Assembly: GCF_031458255.1 (NCBI RefSeq)
Contig: NZ_JAVDYC010000001.1
Span: 4,721,001 to 4,785,000 of the forward strand
DNA length: 64,000 bases
Direction of reading: 5' to 3'
DNA from: Catenuloplanes niger
GTDB lineage: Bacteria > Actinomycetota > Actinomycetes > Mycobacteriales > Micromonosporaceae
This document shows, in pieces, positions 8,925-20,879 of the stretch (its first letter is position 1; each line of letters begins with the position of its first letter). The notes under the pieces were generated by a model. It was not told the DNA's origin and searched no databases. It worked only from the letters and a program-made list of their open reading frames with translations. Position numbers and translations under genes: made by a program.

Positions 8925-11087
8925 TCAGTACGGAGCCACCGTGAAGGTGGAACCGCTGGTGATCAGCGACTTGGCGATGGTCGCGGTCGGCGCGATCGCG
9001 CCGCTGTCGACGACCGTGACCGTGTACGTGCCCTCCGGCACCGGCGCACCGGCGGAGGCCGGCGTAGCCGCGTTGGTCAGCGTGTCGGTCAGGTCCAGCG
9101 TGCACAGCAGCTCGAGGTCGCTGATCACGAGGACGTTGGTGCACTCCGCGATCTGCGGCACCGTCTTGGCACCGGCGTTGTCGGTCGGGTTGTAGGCCGT
9201 CGCCGTGCCCGCGCCACCACGCACCAGGTAGACGTGGGCGTCGGTGTCGTTCGAGCCGGTCGTGCCGAACGGCGCCAGACTCTCGAAGCCGGCACCCAGG
9301 ACGTCCAGCGTGATGATCGAGCCGGCCGGCGCGGTGTTCGGAGTGACCGTGATGCCGAACGTGTAGCTGTAGGCGGACGACAGGCTCTTCGAACCGGCTT
9401 CGGTCTTGACGGTCAGCGCCAGGTTGGCACCGGCACCGCGCGGCGTGGTGACACCGGTGAAGCTGTTGCCGTTCGCCGCGACCACGATGTTCGTGATCTC
9501 GGCGCCGCCGATGGTGGCGGTCAGGCCGGCGGTGAAGCCGCCACCCTGCACGGTGACGGTGCTGCCGCCCTGCGCCGGACCGCTGGTCGGGCTGATCGAG
9601 GTCACGGTGAGCGTGGCGCCGACCCGGTAGAGCGCGGTGGCGACGAGCGTGTCGGTGTTGGTGGTGCCGGTGTAGATGCACACGTTCCACGGGCTGGTGT
9701 TGCCGTCCGACGAGGTGTAGACGACCGTGTTCGGCACGGTCAGCGCCATCTTGTTGTTCGAGATCCGGATGTCGCTGGTCGCCGCGATGTTGGTGCTGTT
9801 CAGCGTCGGGTAGACGGACGGGCAGGCCGTGCCCTTGACCAGCACGGTCTTCGGCGTGGTCACGCCGAGCAGGAAGCTGTCGTTCGTGGACGAGGTCGCC
9901 GTGATGGTGGTGACGGTCGCGTCCGAGCCGGAGTCCGGGCTCAGCGTGACCGGCGGCAGCGACGGACCGTAGGTCGCGCTGCCGACGGCGATCTGCGTGC
10001 TGGTGCCGCTGGTGGTGCCGTTGTAGAGGCAGACGTTGTAGTTGCTCGGCGCCAGGACGCCGGTCGGCACCGTGACGGTGGCGATGTCGTTCGTCGCGGT
10101 GGCCGTGCCGGCCAGGTTGCCGGGACTGTTCGGGTAGGTCACCGGGCACGCGGTGGTGGTGAAGTACACGCCCGGCGTCGCGACGTTGGTGAACGCGCCG
10201 GCCAGGGTGGCCGTGATCGTGTTGCCGCCGCCGTTCTTACCGGCGGTGGCGCTCAGGATGGCCTGCGGGTAGGACGGCGCGTAGTTCGCGCCCGCACCGT
10301 TGCCGACGCCGCTGGCGCTCAGCAGCAGGCTGGTGGCGGTGGCCCCGTTGTAGACGCAGACCTTGTACGGCCCGGCGGCCGCGGTCGCGGTCGCGGGCAC
10401 CGTGATGGTGGCCTCGTTGGCCGACGTCTTCGTGGTGGTCGTCGCCGCGAAGCTGGTCGAGCCGGTGATGTAGGTGCCGGGGCAGCCGGTGCCCTTGGTG
10501 AACGTCGCGGCGACGGTGGTGGCGGTGCCGATGACGCCGGTCCCGGAGAGCGTGACCTGGTTGCCGCCACCGGCGGGGCCGGTGGTGGGGGCGAGCGTGC
10601 CCGGGATGTACGTGCGGAAGGCCGACGTCGCGGTCGCGGCGCTACCGATGAGTGCGGCGCCGTTGGCGATGGTGCCGCTGGCGACGCCGTAGATGCAGAC
10701 GCGGTAGGTGGTCGGCACCGCGGCGAGCGTGGCCGGGGTCACGAACGTCATGCTGTCGTCATTGATCTTGGTCGGCGAGGTAGCCGCGATGTTCGAGCCG
10801 GCGACCGCGGAGACCAGCGTGGTCGGGCAGCTCGTCGCGGTGACGAAGCGCACCTCCGCCTGCAGGCTGGGGGCGGTCACCACGTCCGTGAGCAGGTTGG
10901 TGGCGTTGGCGGTGACGGTGGTGCCGCCGCTGACCGGGCCGCTGGGCGGGCTCAGGGTGACCGCGACGTTGACGGACAGGGCCGCCAGGGCCGGTGGAGC
11001 CGCGGCGAGAACGACGGCCGCCACCGCCGTGGTGGCGAGGCCGGCTCGGAAGAGCCGGCGGCCGCTGGTGGGCTGGGACTTGCGCAT
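8925..11087 (-). CDS. secreted protein with six IPT/TIG domains
   Basis: 720 residues with a Sec-type signal peptide (basic start, hydrophobic core, AAPPALA cleavage zone near residue 36). About six immunoglobulin-like IPT/TIG repeats follow; their starts read LSPPSGPVSGG, LAPTTGPAGGG, LSATAGKNGGG, LSPDSGSDAT, ISPTSGPAQGGSTVTVQGGGF and VTPNTAPAGS. Paired Cys residues recur in several repeats (SCPTT...YRVCIY pattern). The protein is Thr/Ala/Gly-rich with few charges. There is no LPXTG motif and no C-terminal membrane anchor, so it is probably released or held noncovalently at the surface. AGGAGG precedes the ATG. Adhesive or structural role is inference. Confidence 0.85.
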   Translation of the reverse strand: MRKSQPTSGRRLFRAGLATTAVAAVVLAAAPPALAALSVNVAVTLSPPSGPVSGGTTVTANATNLLTDVVTAPSLQAEVRFVTATSCPTTLVSAVAGSNIAATSPTKINDDSMTFVTPATLAAVPTTYRVCIYGVASGTIANGAALIGSAATATSAFRTYIPGTLAPTTGPAGGGNQVTLSGTGVIGTATTVAATFTKGTGCPGTYITGSTSFAATTTTKTSANEATITVPATATAAAGPYKVCVYNGATATSLLLSASGVGNGAGANYAPSYPQAILSATAGKNGGGNTITATLAGAFTNVATPGVYFTTTACPVTYPNSPGNLAGTATATNDIATVTVPTGVLAPSNYNVCLYNGTTSGTSTQIAVGSATYGPSLPPVTLSPDSGSDATVTTITATSSTNDSFLLGVTTPKTVLVKGTACPSVYPTLNSTNIAATSDIRISNNKMALTVPNTVVYTSSDGNTSPWNVCIYTGTTNTDTLVATALYRVGATLTVTSISPTSGPAQGGSTVTVQGGGFTAGLTATIGGAEITNIVVAANGNSFTGVTTPRGAGANLALTVKTEAGSKSLSSAYSYTFGITVTPNTAPAGSIITLDVLGAGFESLAPFGTTGSNDTDAHVYLVRGGAGTATAYNPTDNAGAKTVPQIAECTNVLVISDLELLCTLDLTDTLTNAATPASAGAPVPEGTYTVTVVDSGAIAPTATIAKSLITSGSTFTVAPY

Positions 11088-11372
11088 GCGTGGGTCCTCC
11101 TACGGTCATGACGAACCGCATGGTTTTTCGGCTGGGTGGGGACGTGACCCGCGCTGATCTATGTGTCGGGCCGTCCGTTTGTGCGCTGCTCTGCAGCACA
11201 GCCGTGTACTTTGGGTGATCAGAAGATAACCGAAAGCGACCCAGCCTGGCCTGAAGTCACCAACTTTGGAGCCATATATCGCCATGAAGCGGGCGGGTCG
11301 CTCGGGTGAGCGTCGCCGCGAGTAACGATCGTGGTAAGTGGATTCCCGCCCGGCGGCGCTAGTCTCGATCGA

Positions 11373-12062
11373 GTGGAGACCGGCGTCGAGCGTGAGGACC
11401 AGGGGATCGCCCCGCCCGGCATCGATCCGCGTGATCTCGATCCGGTGACCGAGCCGCCCCTCGACGACCTGACCGACGCCTACGTGACGGACGTGGACTG
11501 GGCCGGTCTGGAGCTGGCTGGCATCCGGCTGACCCGTTGCTACCTGACCGACGTGGAGCTGTCCGAGGCGGACTGGCGCAACGTCCGGCTGACCGAGTGC
11601 GTGCTCGAACGGGTCGACCTCTCCAGCGCGTACCTCCGCGGCCTGACCATGGACCGCTGCGAGCTGATCGGCTGTCGGCTGACCGGCGCGCAACTCTTCG
11701 ACGGCGTGCTGCGCGACGTGACGTTCGAGGCGTGCCGGCTCGACTTCGCGGTCTGGGAGTCGGTGATCGCGAAGGGCCCGGTCAGCTGGATCGGCTCCAA
11801 CCTGAGCAAGGCGTCGCTGACCCGGTGCCAACTCACCACGGCCGCGTTCAGCGACTGCCGGCTGTCCGATCTTGAGCTGATCGACTGCGACCTGGAGGGC
11901 GCGGACCTGCGCGGCAACGATCTGGCCGGGATCAACGGCGTCCCCAGCCTGTACGGCGCCCGGATCGGGCGCGACCAGCTGGCCGACATCGCCGCACTGG
12001 CCGTGCGCGACCTCAACCTCGACGTGACGGCCGACCCGATCAGCTTCCGCGCGGCCCAATAG
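11373..12062 (+). CDS. pentapeptide-repeat protein
   Basis: 229 residues with repeated A(D/N)LXX-type units from about residue 30 to 190 (for example LELAGIRLTRCYLTDVELS and CDLEGADLRGNDL), which predict a right-handed quadrilateral beta-helix. GTG at 11373 is chosen because TAGTCT at 11360-11365 stands 7 bp before it, the leaderless arrangement. Some family members mimic DNA and shield gyrase; nothing here shows that role. The 3' end overlaps the convergent gene by 23 bp. The 285-bp region upstream holds the promoters of this and the divergent IPT gene. Confidence 0.85.
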   Translation: METGVEREDQGIAPPGIDPRDLDPVTEPPLDDLTDAYVTDVDWAGLELAGIRLTRCYLTDVELSEADWRNVRLTECVLERVDLSSAYLRGLTMDRCELIGCRLTGAQLFDGVLRDVTFEACRLDFAVWESVIAKGPVSWIGSNLSKASLTRCQLTTAAFSDCRLSDLELIDCDLEGADLRGNDLAGINGVPSLYGARIGRDQLADIAALAVRDLNLDVTADPISFRAAQ

Positions 12063-12729
12063 CGGCGGTCGGGGCGGCGGTCATGAAGACCGGGTGCCGG
12101 GCGTAGTCGACCGCCCGGTCGATGCAGTCGGTCAGGTCGTCGATCTGCACGAACCAGGGCGGCTGCACCGTGTGCACCTCCCACGGCGTGCCCTGCACCG
12201 CGCACAGCAGCATCCAGCCGGGCGGGCGCAGGCAGTGCCCGACCGCGTGCTCGTAGTGCACCTCGGTCAGGTGCCGGTCCAGCTCCGCGTGGTGTTCCGG
12301 CCAGAACGAGGTGGCGAAGACCGCACCCCAGTCACTGCCGGTGTACGCGGACGCGCCCTCCCGCCCGAAGATCCGGATCTCGCGCTCGCCCGCGTCGGCG
12401 ATCGTCCGGATCGCCTCGGCCGAGAAGTAGACGTCGCCGAGCAGCAGCACCGTCCGGTCGTCGGCGGCCCACAGGTCACGGGTGGACGCGTACTCGCTCG
12501 GGTAGTCACCGGCGCGCACGTGCCGGGTGATGCCGGGCAGCGCGGAGAGCACGTCGTAGCGCGGATCGTCGGGCAACGTGACGTGCACGTCGTCGCTGAT
12601 CGAGCGCGCCTGGCCGATGGTGTGGGCGAGCAGCGGCGCACCGTCCAGCGGCGCGAGCTGCTTGGGCACACCGAGATGGTTCGCCCACTTCGGGTCGTCC
12701 CCGTCGGACGCCGCGATGATCACCCGCAC
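12040..12729 (-). CDS. nucleotidyltransferase-like (MobA/GlmU fold) protein
   Basis: 229 residues. The N-terminus VIIAASDGDDPKW...GVPKQLAPLDGAPLLAHTI resembles the NTP-binding start of sugar-nucleotide and molybdopterin nucleotidyltransferases, and LLLGDVYFS (about residues 93-101) corresponds to the metal-binding Asp motif. Substrate unknown. Start GTG at 12729. It is followed, in the direction of transcription, by the overlapping end of the pentapeptide gene. Confidence 0.6.
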   Translation of the reverse strand: MRVIIAASDGDDPKWANHLGVPKQLAPLDGAPLLAHTIGQARSISDDVHVTLPDDPRYDVLSALPGITRHVRAGDYPSEYASTRDLWAADDRTVLLLGDVYFSAEAIRTIADAGEREIRIFGREGASAYTGSDWGAVFATSFWPEHHAELDRHLTEVHYEHAVGHCLRPPGWMLLCAVQGTPWEVHTVQPPWFVQIDDLTDCIDRAVDYARHPVFMTAAPTAAIGPRGS

Positions 12730-12793
12730 CGCACACCCCCAGTCTCTTCACGAACGGACAGACCGGGGGTACGCCCAGATTATCCCCAAAAGG

Positions 12794-13715
12794 TCAGAGA
12801 CGTTTGCGGTACAGGAAGAAGACCCGCTCGATTCGCGCACCGGCCGCGCCGGAGTAGAACGGCACCGGGCCGACCCAGCCGATCTCCACCCGCCGGTGCC
12901 CGTGCGCGTACTGGTCCGCCAGGCAGCGCCGGAGCAGCACGCCGCCGATGCCGAGCCCCTCCGCGGCCGGGGCGGTGCCCATCGGGCCGAACCAGCCGGG
13001 GCGCGACGAACCGTACGACGCGAAGCCCAGGATCTCGCCGTCGTGCTCCGCGAGGTGGCAGCCGGCCCGGTCCCGGCCGATCGAGTCGGTGACCTCGCCC
13101 GGCCAGTCACCACCGAAGTGCCGCTCCGCGAAGGCGCTCAGCCGCGGCACGTCGTCGCGGGTGGCCGGCCGTACCGTGATGCCCCGCCCGGCCAGTCGCC
13201 GCTCCGCGGTGGCCGTCCCGCGCAGCGCGGCCGACCCCGGCACCAGGCTCGCGGTCATGTTCCACGCGGTCTGGTCGTGCGTGTAGCCGAGCGCGGTCGC
13301 GGCGCAGACCGCGGCCGTGTAGCGCACGTCGACGCCGGGCCACGCGTAGTACGGCGCGTTGCCGGCGATGCGCACCTCGGTCGCGCCCAGCCCGGCGAGC
13401 CCGGCCTCCGCGCGCGTCAGCAGCGCCCGCGCGATGCCGCGCCGCCGTGCGTCCGGATGCACCGCGAACAGGTCGACGTGCCCCACCCCCGGGCCCCGCT
13501 GCCCGATCGAGCCGAGCACCACGCCCCGCACCGCGCCGTCCGGATCACCGGCGACCAGGCCGACGGTACGGTGCCGGGCCGCGCGCTCACGCAGCCGCAG
13601 CACGATCTCGGCCGCCTCCGCCGCGTCCTCCGGCAGGTCCAGCGCGCTCGCGCAGAGCCGCACCACCGCCGGCACGTCGTCGTCGGTCAGCTCCCGGACG
13701 GCGAGTCCCTCCGGC

Positions 13716-13723
<8 letters not shown>
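12794..13723 (-). CDS. tandem GNAT acetyltransferase
   Basis: 309 residues with two GNAT domains. The first has HPDARRRGIARALL near residue 90; the second has GIGGVLLRRCLADQ near residue 260. The GTG start at 13723 overlaps the stop of the upstream subtilase gene by 8 bp (GTGGCTGA), so translation is probably coupled. Substrate unknown. Confidence 0.82.
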
Positions 13724-16193
<2,470 letters not shown>

Positions 16194-16236
16194 GATCCGC
16201 ACAGTACGGCTACGGCCTCCCGTGAGGGGAGTTACG

Positions 16237-18063
16237 GTGGGACACGTGCGTGACCCAGCCGTGTCTCGATACACCGCCGGCCAGCTCTCCCCGCTGCGCC
16301 GTGCCGCCGACCTCCGCCGCCTGCGCAGCGAGCGCTTCGACGTGCTCGTGATCGGGGCCGGCGTCACCGGCGCCGGCGCCGCGCTGGACGCCGCCTCCCG
16401 GGGCCTCAAGGTGGCCCTGGTCGAGGCGCGCGACCTGGCCGCCGGCACGTCCAGCCGCTCCTCCAAGCTGATCCACGGTGGCCTGCGCTACCTGGAGCAG
16501 CTGGAACTGCACCTGGTGCACGAGGCACTGACCGAGCGCGGCCTGCTCGCCACCCGGATCGCGCCGCACCTGGTGCGCCCGGTGCCGATCCTGGTGCCGC
16601 TGGAGGGCCGCGAGGGCCCGCGCGAGTGGCCGATGCGCGCGTTCCGCCGGGCCTACTACGGCGCCGGCGTCGCGGCGTACGACGTGTTCGCCGGCATCTT
16701 CGGCGGCGGTCGCGGCATGCCGCTGCACCGGCACCTGACCCGCACCGGCGCCCGGGAGATCTTCCCCAGCCTCCGGCCGGACGTGCTGACCGGCGCGATC
16801 CGCTACTACGACGGCCAGGTCGACGACGCGCGCCTGGTGGTCAACACCGCCCGCACCGCGGCCAGCCTCGGCGCGGCCGTGGTCACCAGCGCCCGCGTCA
16901 CCGGCCTGCTCCGGCAGGCCCGCGAGGTGACCGGCGTGCGCATCCGCGACATGGAGGCGCCGGCCGGCTCACCGGACGCGGAGTTCGAGGTCAAGGCGCG
17001 CACGGTGATCGCGGCCACCGGCGTGTGGAGCGACGACATCACGCGCATGCTGCGCGAGGTCGGCGTCCGGCCGGGTCTGCGGGTGCGCGCGTCCAAGGGC
17101 GTGCACCTGGTCGTGCCGCGTTCCGCGATCACCGGCGAGGCCGGGCTCATCCTGCGTACCGCCAAGTCGGTGTTGTTCGTCATCCCGTGGGGCGGTCACT
17201 GGATCATCGGCACCACGGACACGGACTGGCAGCTCGACCGGTCGCACCCGGCCGCGTCCGCGAGCGACATCCAGTACCTGCTCGACGAGGTCAACAAGGT
17301 GCTCGACCGGCCGCTGAGCACGGACGACATCCAGGGGGTGTACGCCGGGCTGCGCCCGCTGCTGGCCGGCGAGGCCGACTCGACGTCCCGGCTGTCCCGC
17401 GAGCACGCGGTCGTCGAGCCGATGCTCGGGCTGCTGCTGGTCGCCGGCGGGAAGTACACGACGTACCGGGTGATGGCCGCGGACGTGGTCGACAAGGCCG
17501 CGCGCCGGCTCGGGTCCTCGGTGCGGCGCTCCCGAACCGACCAGCTGCCGCTGCTCGGCGCGGACGGCTACGCGGCTGCCTGGCGCGACCGGGCCGACCT
17601 GGCCCGCCGGCACGCGATGCCGGTCGGCGTGGTCGAGCACCTGCTGGAGCGCTACGGCACGCTCGCCATGCACCTGATCGCCATGATCGACGCCGATCCG
17701 CTGCTGGCCACCCCGCTGGCCGGCGCGCCGGAGTACCTGGCGGTCGAGGTCGCCTACGCCGCACACGCCGAGGGCGCGCTGCACCTCGACGACGTGCTCA
17801 CCCGCCGCACCCGGATCTCGTTCGAGACACCCGACCGCGGCACGGAGAGCGCGGAGCAGGCCGCCGAGATCATGGGTTCCGTCCTGGGCTGGGACGAGGC
17901 CGTGCGCGCCCGCGAGGTCGAGCACTACCTGGCCCGGGTCGCCGCGGAGCGCCAATCCCAGCTGATGCCCGACGACCTCACCGCGGACGCGGCCCGCCTC
18001 GGCGCCGCCGACGTCCGCGGCTTCGCCGCCGACCGCAACGAGGCCGACCTCCCGCAGCTCTAG
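16237..18063 (+). CDS. glpD: FAD-dependent glycerol-3-phosphate dehydrogenase
   Basis: 608 residues; oxidises sn-glycerol 3-phosphate to dihydroxyacetone phosphate at the membrane and passes electrons to quinone. The N-terminal Rossmann motif is VLVIGAGVTGAGAALDAASRG, abbreviated GAGVTGAGAA (about residues 36-45), followed by the family signature SSRSSKLIHGGLRYLEQ region and later IIGTTDTDW and GGKYTTYR. GTG at 16237 follows GAGGGGA at 16224-16230; a leaderless start at 16246 (TACGGT at 16233-16238) is an alternative. No glpK or glpF is adjacent. Confidence 0.93.
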   Translation: MGHVRDPAVSRYTAGQLSPLRRAADLRRLRSERFDVLVIGAGVTGAGAALDAASRGLKVALVEARDLAAGTSSRSSKLIHGGLRYLEQLELHLVHEALTERGLLATRIAPHLVRPVPILVPLEGREGPREWPMRAFRRAYYGAGVAAYDVFAGIFGGGRGMPLHRHLTRTGAREIFPSLRPDVLTGAIRYYDGQVDDARLVVNTARTAASLGAAVVTSARVTGLLRQAREVTGVRIRDMEAPAGSPDAEFEVKARTVIAATGVWSDDITRMLREVGVRPGLRVRASKGVHLVVPRSAITGEAGLILRTAKSVLFVIPWGGHWIIGTTDTDWQLDRSHPAASASDIQYLLDEVNKVLDRPLSTDDIQGVYAGLRPLLAGEADSTSRLSREHAVVEPMLGLLLVAGGKYTTYRVMAADVVDKAARRLGSSVRRSRTDQLPLLGADGYAAAWRDRADLARRHAMPVGVVEHLLERYGTLAMHLIAMIDADPLLATPLAGAPEYLAVEVAYAAHAEGALHLDDVLTRRTRISFETPDRGTESAEQAAEIMGSVLGWDEAVRAREVEHYLARVAAERQSQLMPDDLTADAARLGAADVRGFAADRNEADLPQL

Positions 18064-18094
18064 GGGCCGCATCGAAGATCAGGACAACATTCTT

Positions 18095-18155
18095 GATCTT
18101 CCCGCTTCCGGCGTGGCGCGGCCCGCATGCTCCCGCGGGCCAACCTCGCCGTCCC
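18095..18155 (-). repeat. dispersed intergenic repeat, copy B
   Basis: Read on the minus strand it has GGTTGGCCCGCGGGAGCATGC, CCACGCCGGAAGCGGGAAGATC and so closely matches copy E. Its GATC end points to the glpD stop, 31 bp away. Confidence 0.85.
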
Positions 18156-18247
18156 GGAAAGACTCCGCTGACGCTCCGCTTCCCGGGCCGCGTCGGAGCC
18201 GGTTCCCCGCGGTGCCGGTGAGAACCCACGCGATCCTCGTCGTGGGC

Positions 18248-18412
18248 GAGTTCCGCGGCGCGGCGTGCGCGGAACCCCGCGATGGTCGTGCCGGGAGTTC
18301 CGCGCGCGGCGTGCGAACCGCGCGATGGTCGTGCCGGGAGTTTTGCGGCGTGTGCGGGCCGCGCGGTTGGCGTCGTGGCGCGAGATCCGCGGCGCGGCGT
18401 GAGCCGCGCGGG
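18248..18412. repeat. degenerate 43-48 bp tandem repeat, 3.7 copies
   Basis: Units start at 18248, 18296, 18339 and 18382 (last partial). Each begins AGTTCCGCG-like and the first three end in a GGTCGTGCCGGG-like block. The repeat lies between dispersed-repeat copies B and C, filling most of the 452-bp gap between convergent glpD and the oxidase gene. No gene is supported in the gap. Confidence 0.75.
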
Positions 18413-18431
18413 TTTGCTCTTGCCACGGCGG

Positions 18432-18510
18432 GACCGGCAGGGAGGAGCGCCGGCGACGACCGGTGCCCGCGGGAGCACCGGGTGGTGCCCACGCCGGAAG
18501 CGGGAAGATC
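18432..18510 (+). repeat. dispersed intergenic repeat, copy C
   Basis: Contains ACCGGCAGGGAGGAG, GGCGACGACCGGTGCC, CGCGGGAGCA and ACGCCGGAAGCGGGAAGATC in order. Its GATC end sits 5 bp from the stop of the minus-strand oxidase gene. Confidence 0.88.
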
Positions 18511-18515
18511 GGCTT

Positions 18516-19910
18516 CTAGAGGATCTTTCCGGGGTTGAGCAGGCCGGCCGGGTCGAGTGCGTCCTTGATCGCGCGTTGCACGCGCATGCCGACCGGGCCG
18601 GCCTCGCGGGCCAGCCAGTCGCGTTTGAGCAGGCCGACGCCGTGTTCGCCGGTGCAGGTGCCGCCGAGGGCGAGGCCCAGTTCCATGATCTCGTCGAAGA
18701 CGGCGCGGCCGCGCGCGAGGACGGCCGGGTCGGTGCGGTCGACGACGATGTTCGGGTGCATGTTGCCGTCGCCGGCGTGGCCGACCGTGCCGACCGGGAT
18801 GCCGTGCCGTTCCGCTATCCGCTCGACGCCGTCCAGCAGCTCGGCCAGCCGGGCGCGCGGCACCGCCACGTCGTCGATGATCAGGGCGCCGATGCCGTGC
18901 GGGTACGTCTCGGCGGCCAGCCTCTCCATCGCGGCGTGCGCCAGACGGCGGGCCTCCAGCAGCGCGGCGGCCTCGGCGGCGTCGGTGGCCGCGAAGACCT
19001 CCTCGGCCCCGGCGGCGATGCAGGCGTCCGAGACGAGTTCCAGGTCGGCGGCGGCGCGGGTGCCGGTGTCCGTGGCGGCCAGCAGCAGCGCGCGGGCATC
19101 GGTGCGCAGGCCCATCGGCCGGTACGCCTCGATCGCCCGCAGATGCGTCCGGTCGAGCAGTTCGAGCAGGCTGGGGGAGAGGCCCCGGGCGGCGATCGCG
19201 GCCACGGCCTCCCCGGCCGCGGCGGTCGAGCCGAACACCGCGACCAGCGTGAGCGCCTCCTCGGCGGGCGGGCGCAGCGCGAGGGTCACCTCGGTGATCA
19301 CGCCGAGCGTGCCCTCCGAGCCGGTGAACAGGCGGGTCAGATCGTACCCGGCGACGCCCTTCGCGGTGCGGCGGCCGGTGCGCAGCACCTCGCCGGAGGC
19401 CAGCACCACCTCCAGGCCGAGCACGTACTCCGCGGTCACGCCGTACTTGACGCAGCACATGCCGCCCGCGTTGGTGGCCACGTTGCCGCCGATCGTGCTG
19501 GTCTGCCAGGAGCCCGGGTCCGGCGGGTAGCGCAGCCCGGCCCCGGCCACCTCGGCGGCCAGCACGGCGTTGACCACGCCCGGCTGCACCACGGCGGTCC
19601 GGTTGACCGGGTCGATCTCCAGGATCGAGGTCATCGCGGTGGTGGACAGCACGATCGCGCCGTCCACCGCGTTCGCCGCGCCGGCCAGCCCGGTCCGCGC
19701 GCCCTGCGGCACCACCGGCACGCGCAGCTCCGACGCGATCCGCAGCACGTCGGAGACCTGGCCGGTGGTGCGCGGCCGGACCACCACGGCAGGCGTGCCC
19801 GAGTCGCAGAGGTCTGCCTCGTCGTGCCGGTGCGCGTCGAGCAGGTCGGGATCGGTCAGCACCGCCTCGGCCGGCAGCACCTCCGCCAATCGCGTGAGCA
19901 GATCCGACAT
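18516..19910 (-). CDS. FAD-linked oxidase (GlcD / D-lactate dehydrogenase family)
   Basis: 464 residues. The FAD-binding type-4 domain holds PQGARTGLAGAANA (about residue 70) and the flavin loop TSTIGGNVATNAGG near 140; the C-terminal cap has HAGDGNMHPN and TCTGEHGVG. These are typical of glycolate or D-lactate dehydrogenases that oxidise 2-hydroxy acids. Substrate cannot be fixed from sequence. ATG at 19910 is 22 bp from the divergent DUF4031 gene. No separate Fe-S partner (GlcF) is adjacent. Confidence 0.87.
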   Translation of the reverse strand: MSDLLTRLAEVLPAEAVLTDPDLLDAHRHDEADLCDSGTPAVVVRPRTTGQVSDVLRIASELRVPVVPQGARTGLAGAANAVDGAIVLSTTAMTSILEIDPVNRTAVVQPGVVNAVLAAEVAGAGLRYPPDPGSWQTSTIGGNVATNAGGMCCVKYGVTAEYVLGLEVVLASGEVLRTGRRTAKGVAGYDLTRLFTGSEGTLGVITEVTLALRPPAEEALTLVAVFGSTAAAGEAVAAIAARGLSPSLLELLDRTHLRAIEAYRPMGLRTDARALLLAATDTGTRAAADLELVSDACIAAGAEEVFAATDAAEAAALLEARRLAHAAMERLAAETYPHGIGALIIDDVAVPRARLAELLDGVERIAERHGIPVGTVGHAGDGNMHPNIVVDRTDPAVLARGRAVFDEIMELGLALGGTCTGEHGVGLLKRDWLAREAGPVGMRVQRAIKDALDPAGLLNPGKIL

Positions 19911-19932
19911 CCTTCGACGGTACGGTGAGAGA

Positions 19933-20220
19933 GTGATCTTCGTTGACCCGCCCGCCTGGCCCGCGCACGGCCGGTTGTGGTCGCATCTGGTCAGTGACCG
20001 GTCCCTGGACGAGCTGCACGCGTTCGCGGCGCGGATCGGCGCACCGCGCCGCGCGTTCGACCGCGATCACTACGACGTGCCGGCCGAGCGCGTGGCGACC
20101 GCGGTCCGGCTCGGCGCGCGACTCGTCTCCAGCCGGGAGATCGTGGCGGTGCTGCGCGCCTCCGGGCTGCGCAAGCCGAAGCACACGGTCAGGCGGTCAG
20201 CTCCGCCAGCTCCCGACTGA
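19933..20220 (+). CDS. DUF4031 protein
   Basis: 95-residue cytoplasmic protein beginning VIFVDPPAWPAHGRLWSHLVSD, with the family features FDRDHYDVP and RKPKH near the C-terminus. Function unknown. TACGGT at 19921-19926 lies 6 bp before the GTG, a leaderless start. The last 32 bp overlap the convergent HD gene. Confidence 0.82.
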   Translation: MIFVDPPAWPAHGRLWSHLVSDRSLDELHAFAARIGAPRRAFDRDHYDVPAERVATAVRLGARLVSSREIVAVLRASGLRKPKHTVRRSAPPAPD

Positions 20221-20830
20221 GGTTGGCGCGGGCCGGCGCCTCCCAGCGCGCGGCCAGCTCCGGGGTGCGGAACAGCGCGGGCAGGTCGAGCAGGCCGCGC
20301 AGCACGGCCGCGCGCCCGAGGCGGAACAGCTCGTCCGGCACGTGCGCGTACTCCCGGCGTACCCCCTGGGTGTAGGCGCGGTACGCGGCGGTGGGACGGG
20401 CCAGCACCTCCAGGTCGGCGTCGCAGAGCAGCGCGCCGTCGAGGTCGCCGTCGTCGACCGCGTGCCCGGCCGTGATCCGCACCAGCCGTGCCACCTCGGC
20501 GGCCGCCTCGGGGGTGACGCCCAGCCCGGGCAGGTCCGACGCGGCCAGCTGTGCGCTGGCCTCCTCGTTGCCGGCGGCGGCCGGGTCGTAGACCGCGTCG
20601 TGGTACCAGACCGCGAGCCGGACCAGGTCGGGGTCGCGGGCGCGGTCGGCGAAGCGGTCCACGACGGACAGCATCGAGGCCAGGTGCGCCTGGTCGTGGT
20701 ACGCCCGATGCGGCTCGCGCCAGCGGGTCAGCAGCGCCGTGCCCACGCGGTCACCCGGATCGGTGCCGCCCGCTCCGGCCAGCGCGCCGCGCCAGCCCGC
20801 CAGGAGATCGTCCACCCGCAGATCGCTCAC
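20189..20830 (-). CDS. HD-domain metal-dependent phosphohydrolase
   Basis: 213 residues. The HD pair is H77-D78 in VWYHDAVYD, with an upstream His in YHDQAHL and later Asp/His residues (ITAGHAVDDGD, LCDADLEVL), the pattern of predicted nucleotide phosphohydrolases. GTG at 20830 is chosen with AGGATG as a weak ribosome site; a longer start at 20881 would overlap the divergent gene. Substrate unknown. Confidence 0.8.
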   Translation of the reverse strand: MSDLRVDDLLAGWRGALAGAGGTDPGDRVGTALLTRWREPHRAYHDQAHLASMLSVVDRFADRARDPDLVRLAVWYHDAVYDPAAAGNEEASAQLAASDLPGLGVTPEAAAEVARLVRITAGHAVDDGDLDGALLCDADLEVLARPTAAYRAYTQGVRREYAHVPDELFRLGRAAVLRGLLDLPALFRTPELAARWEAPARANLSRELAELTA

Positions 20831-20879
20831 CGGCTCATCCTGGCAGGAGAACGGCCATGATCGACGGTAGGGTCGTCCC

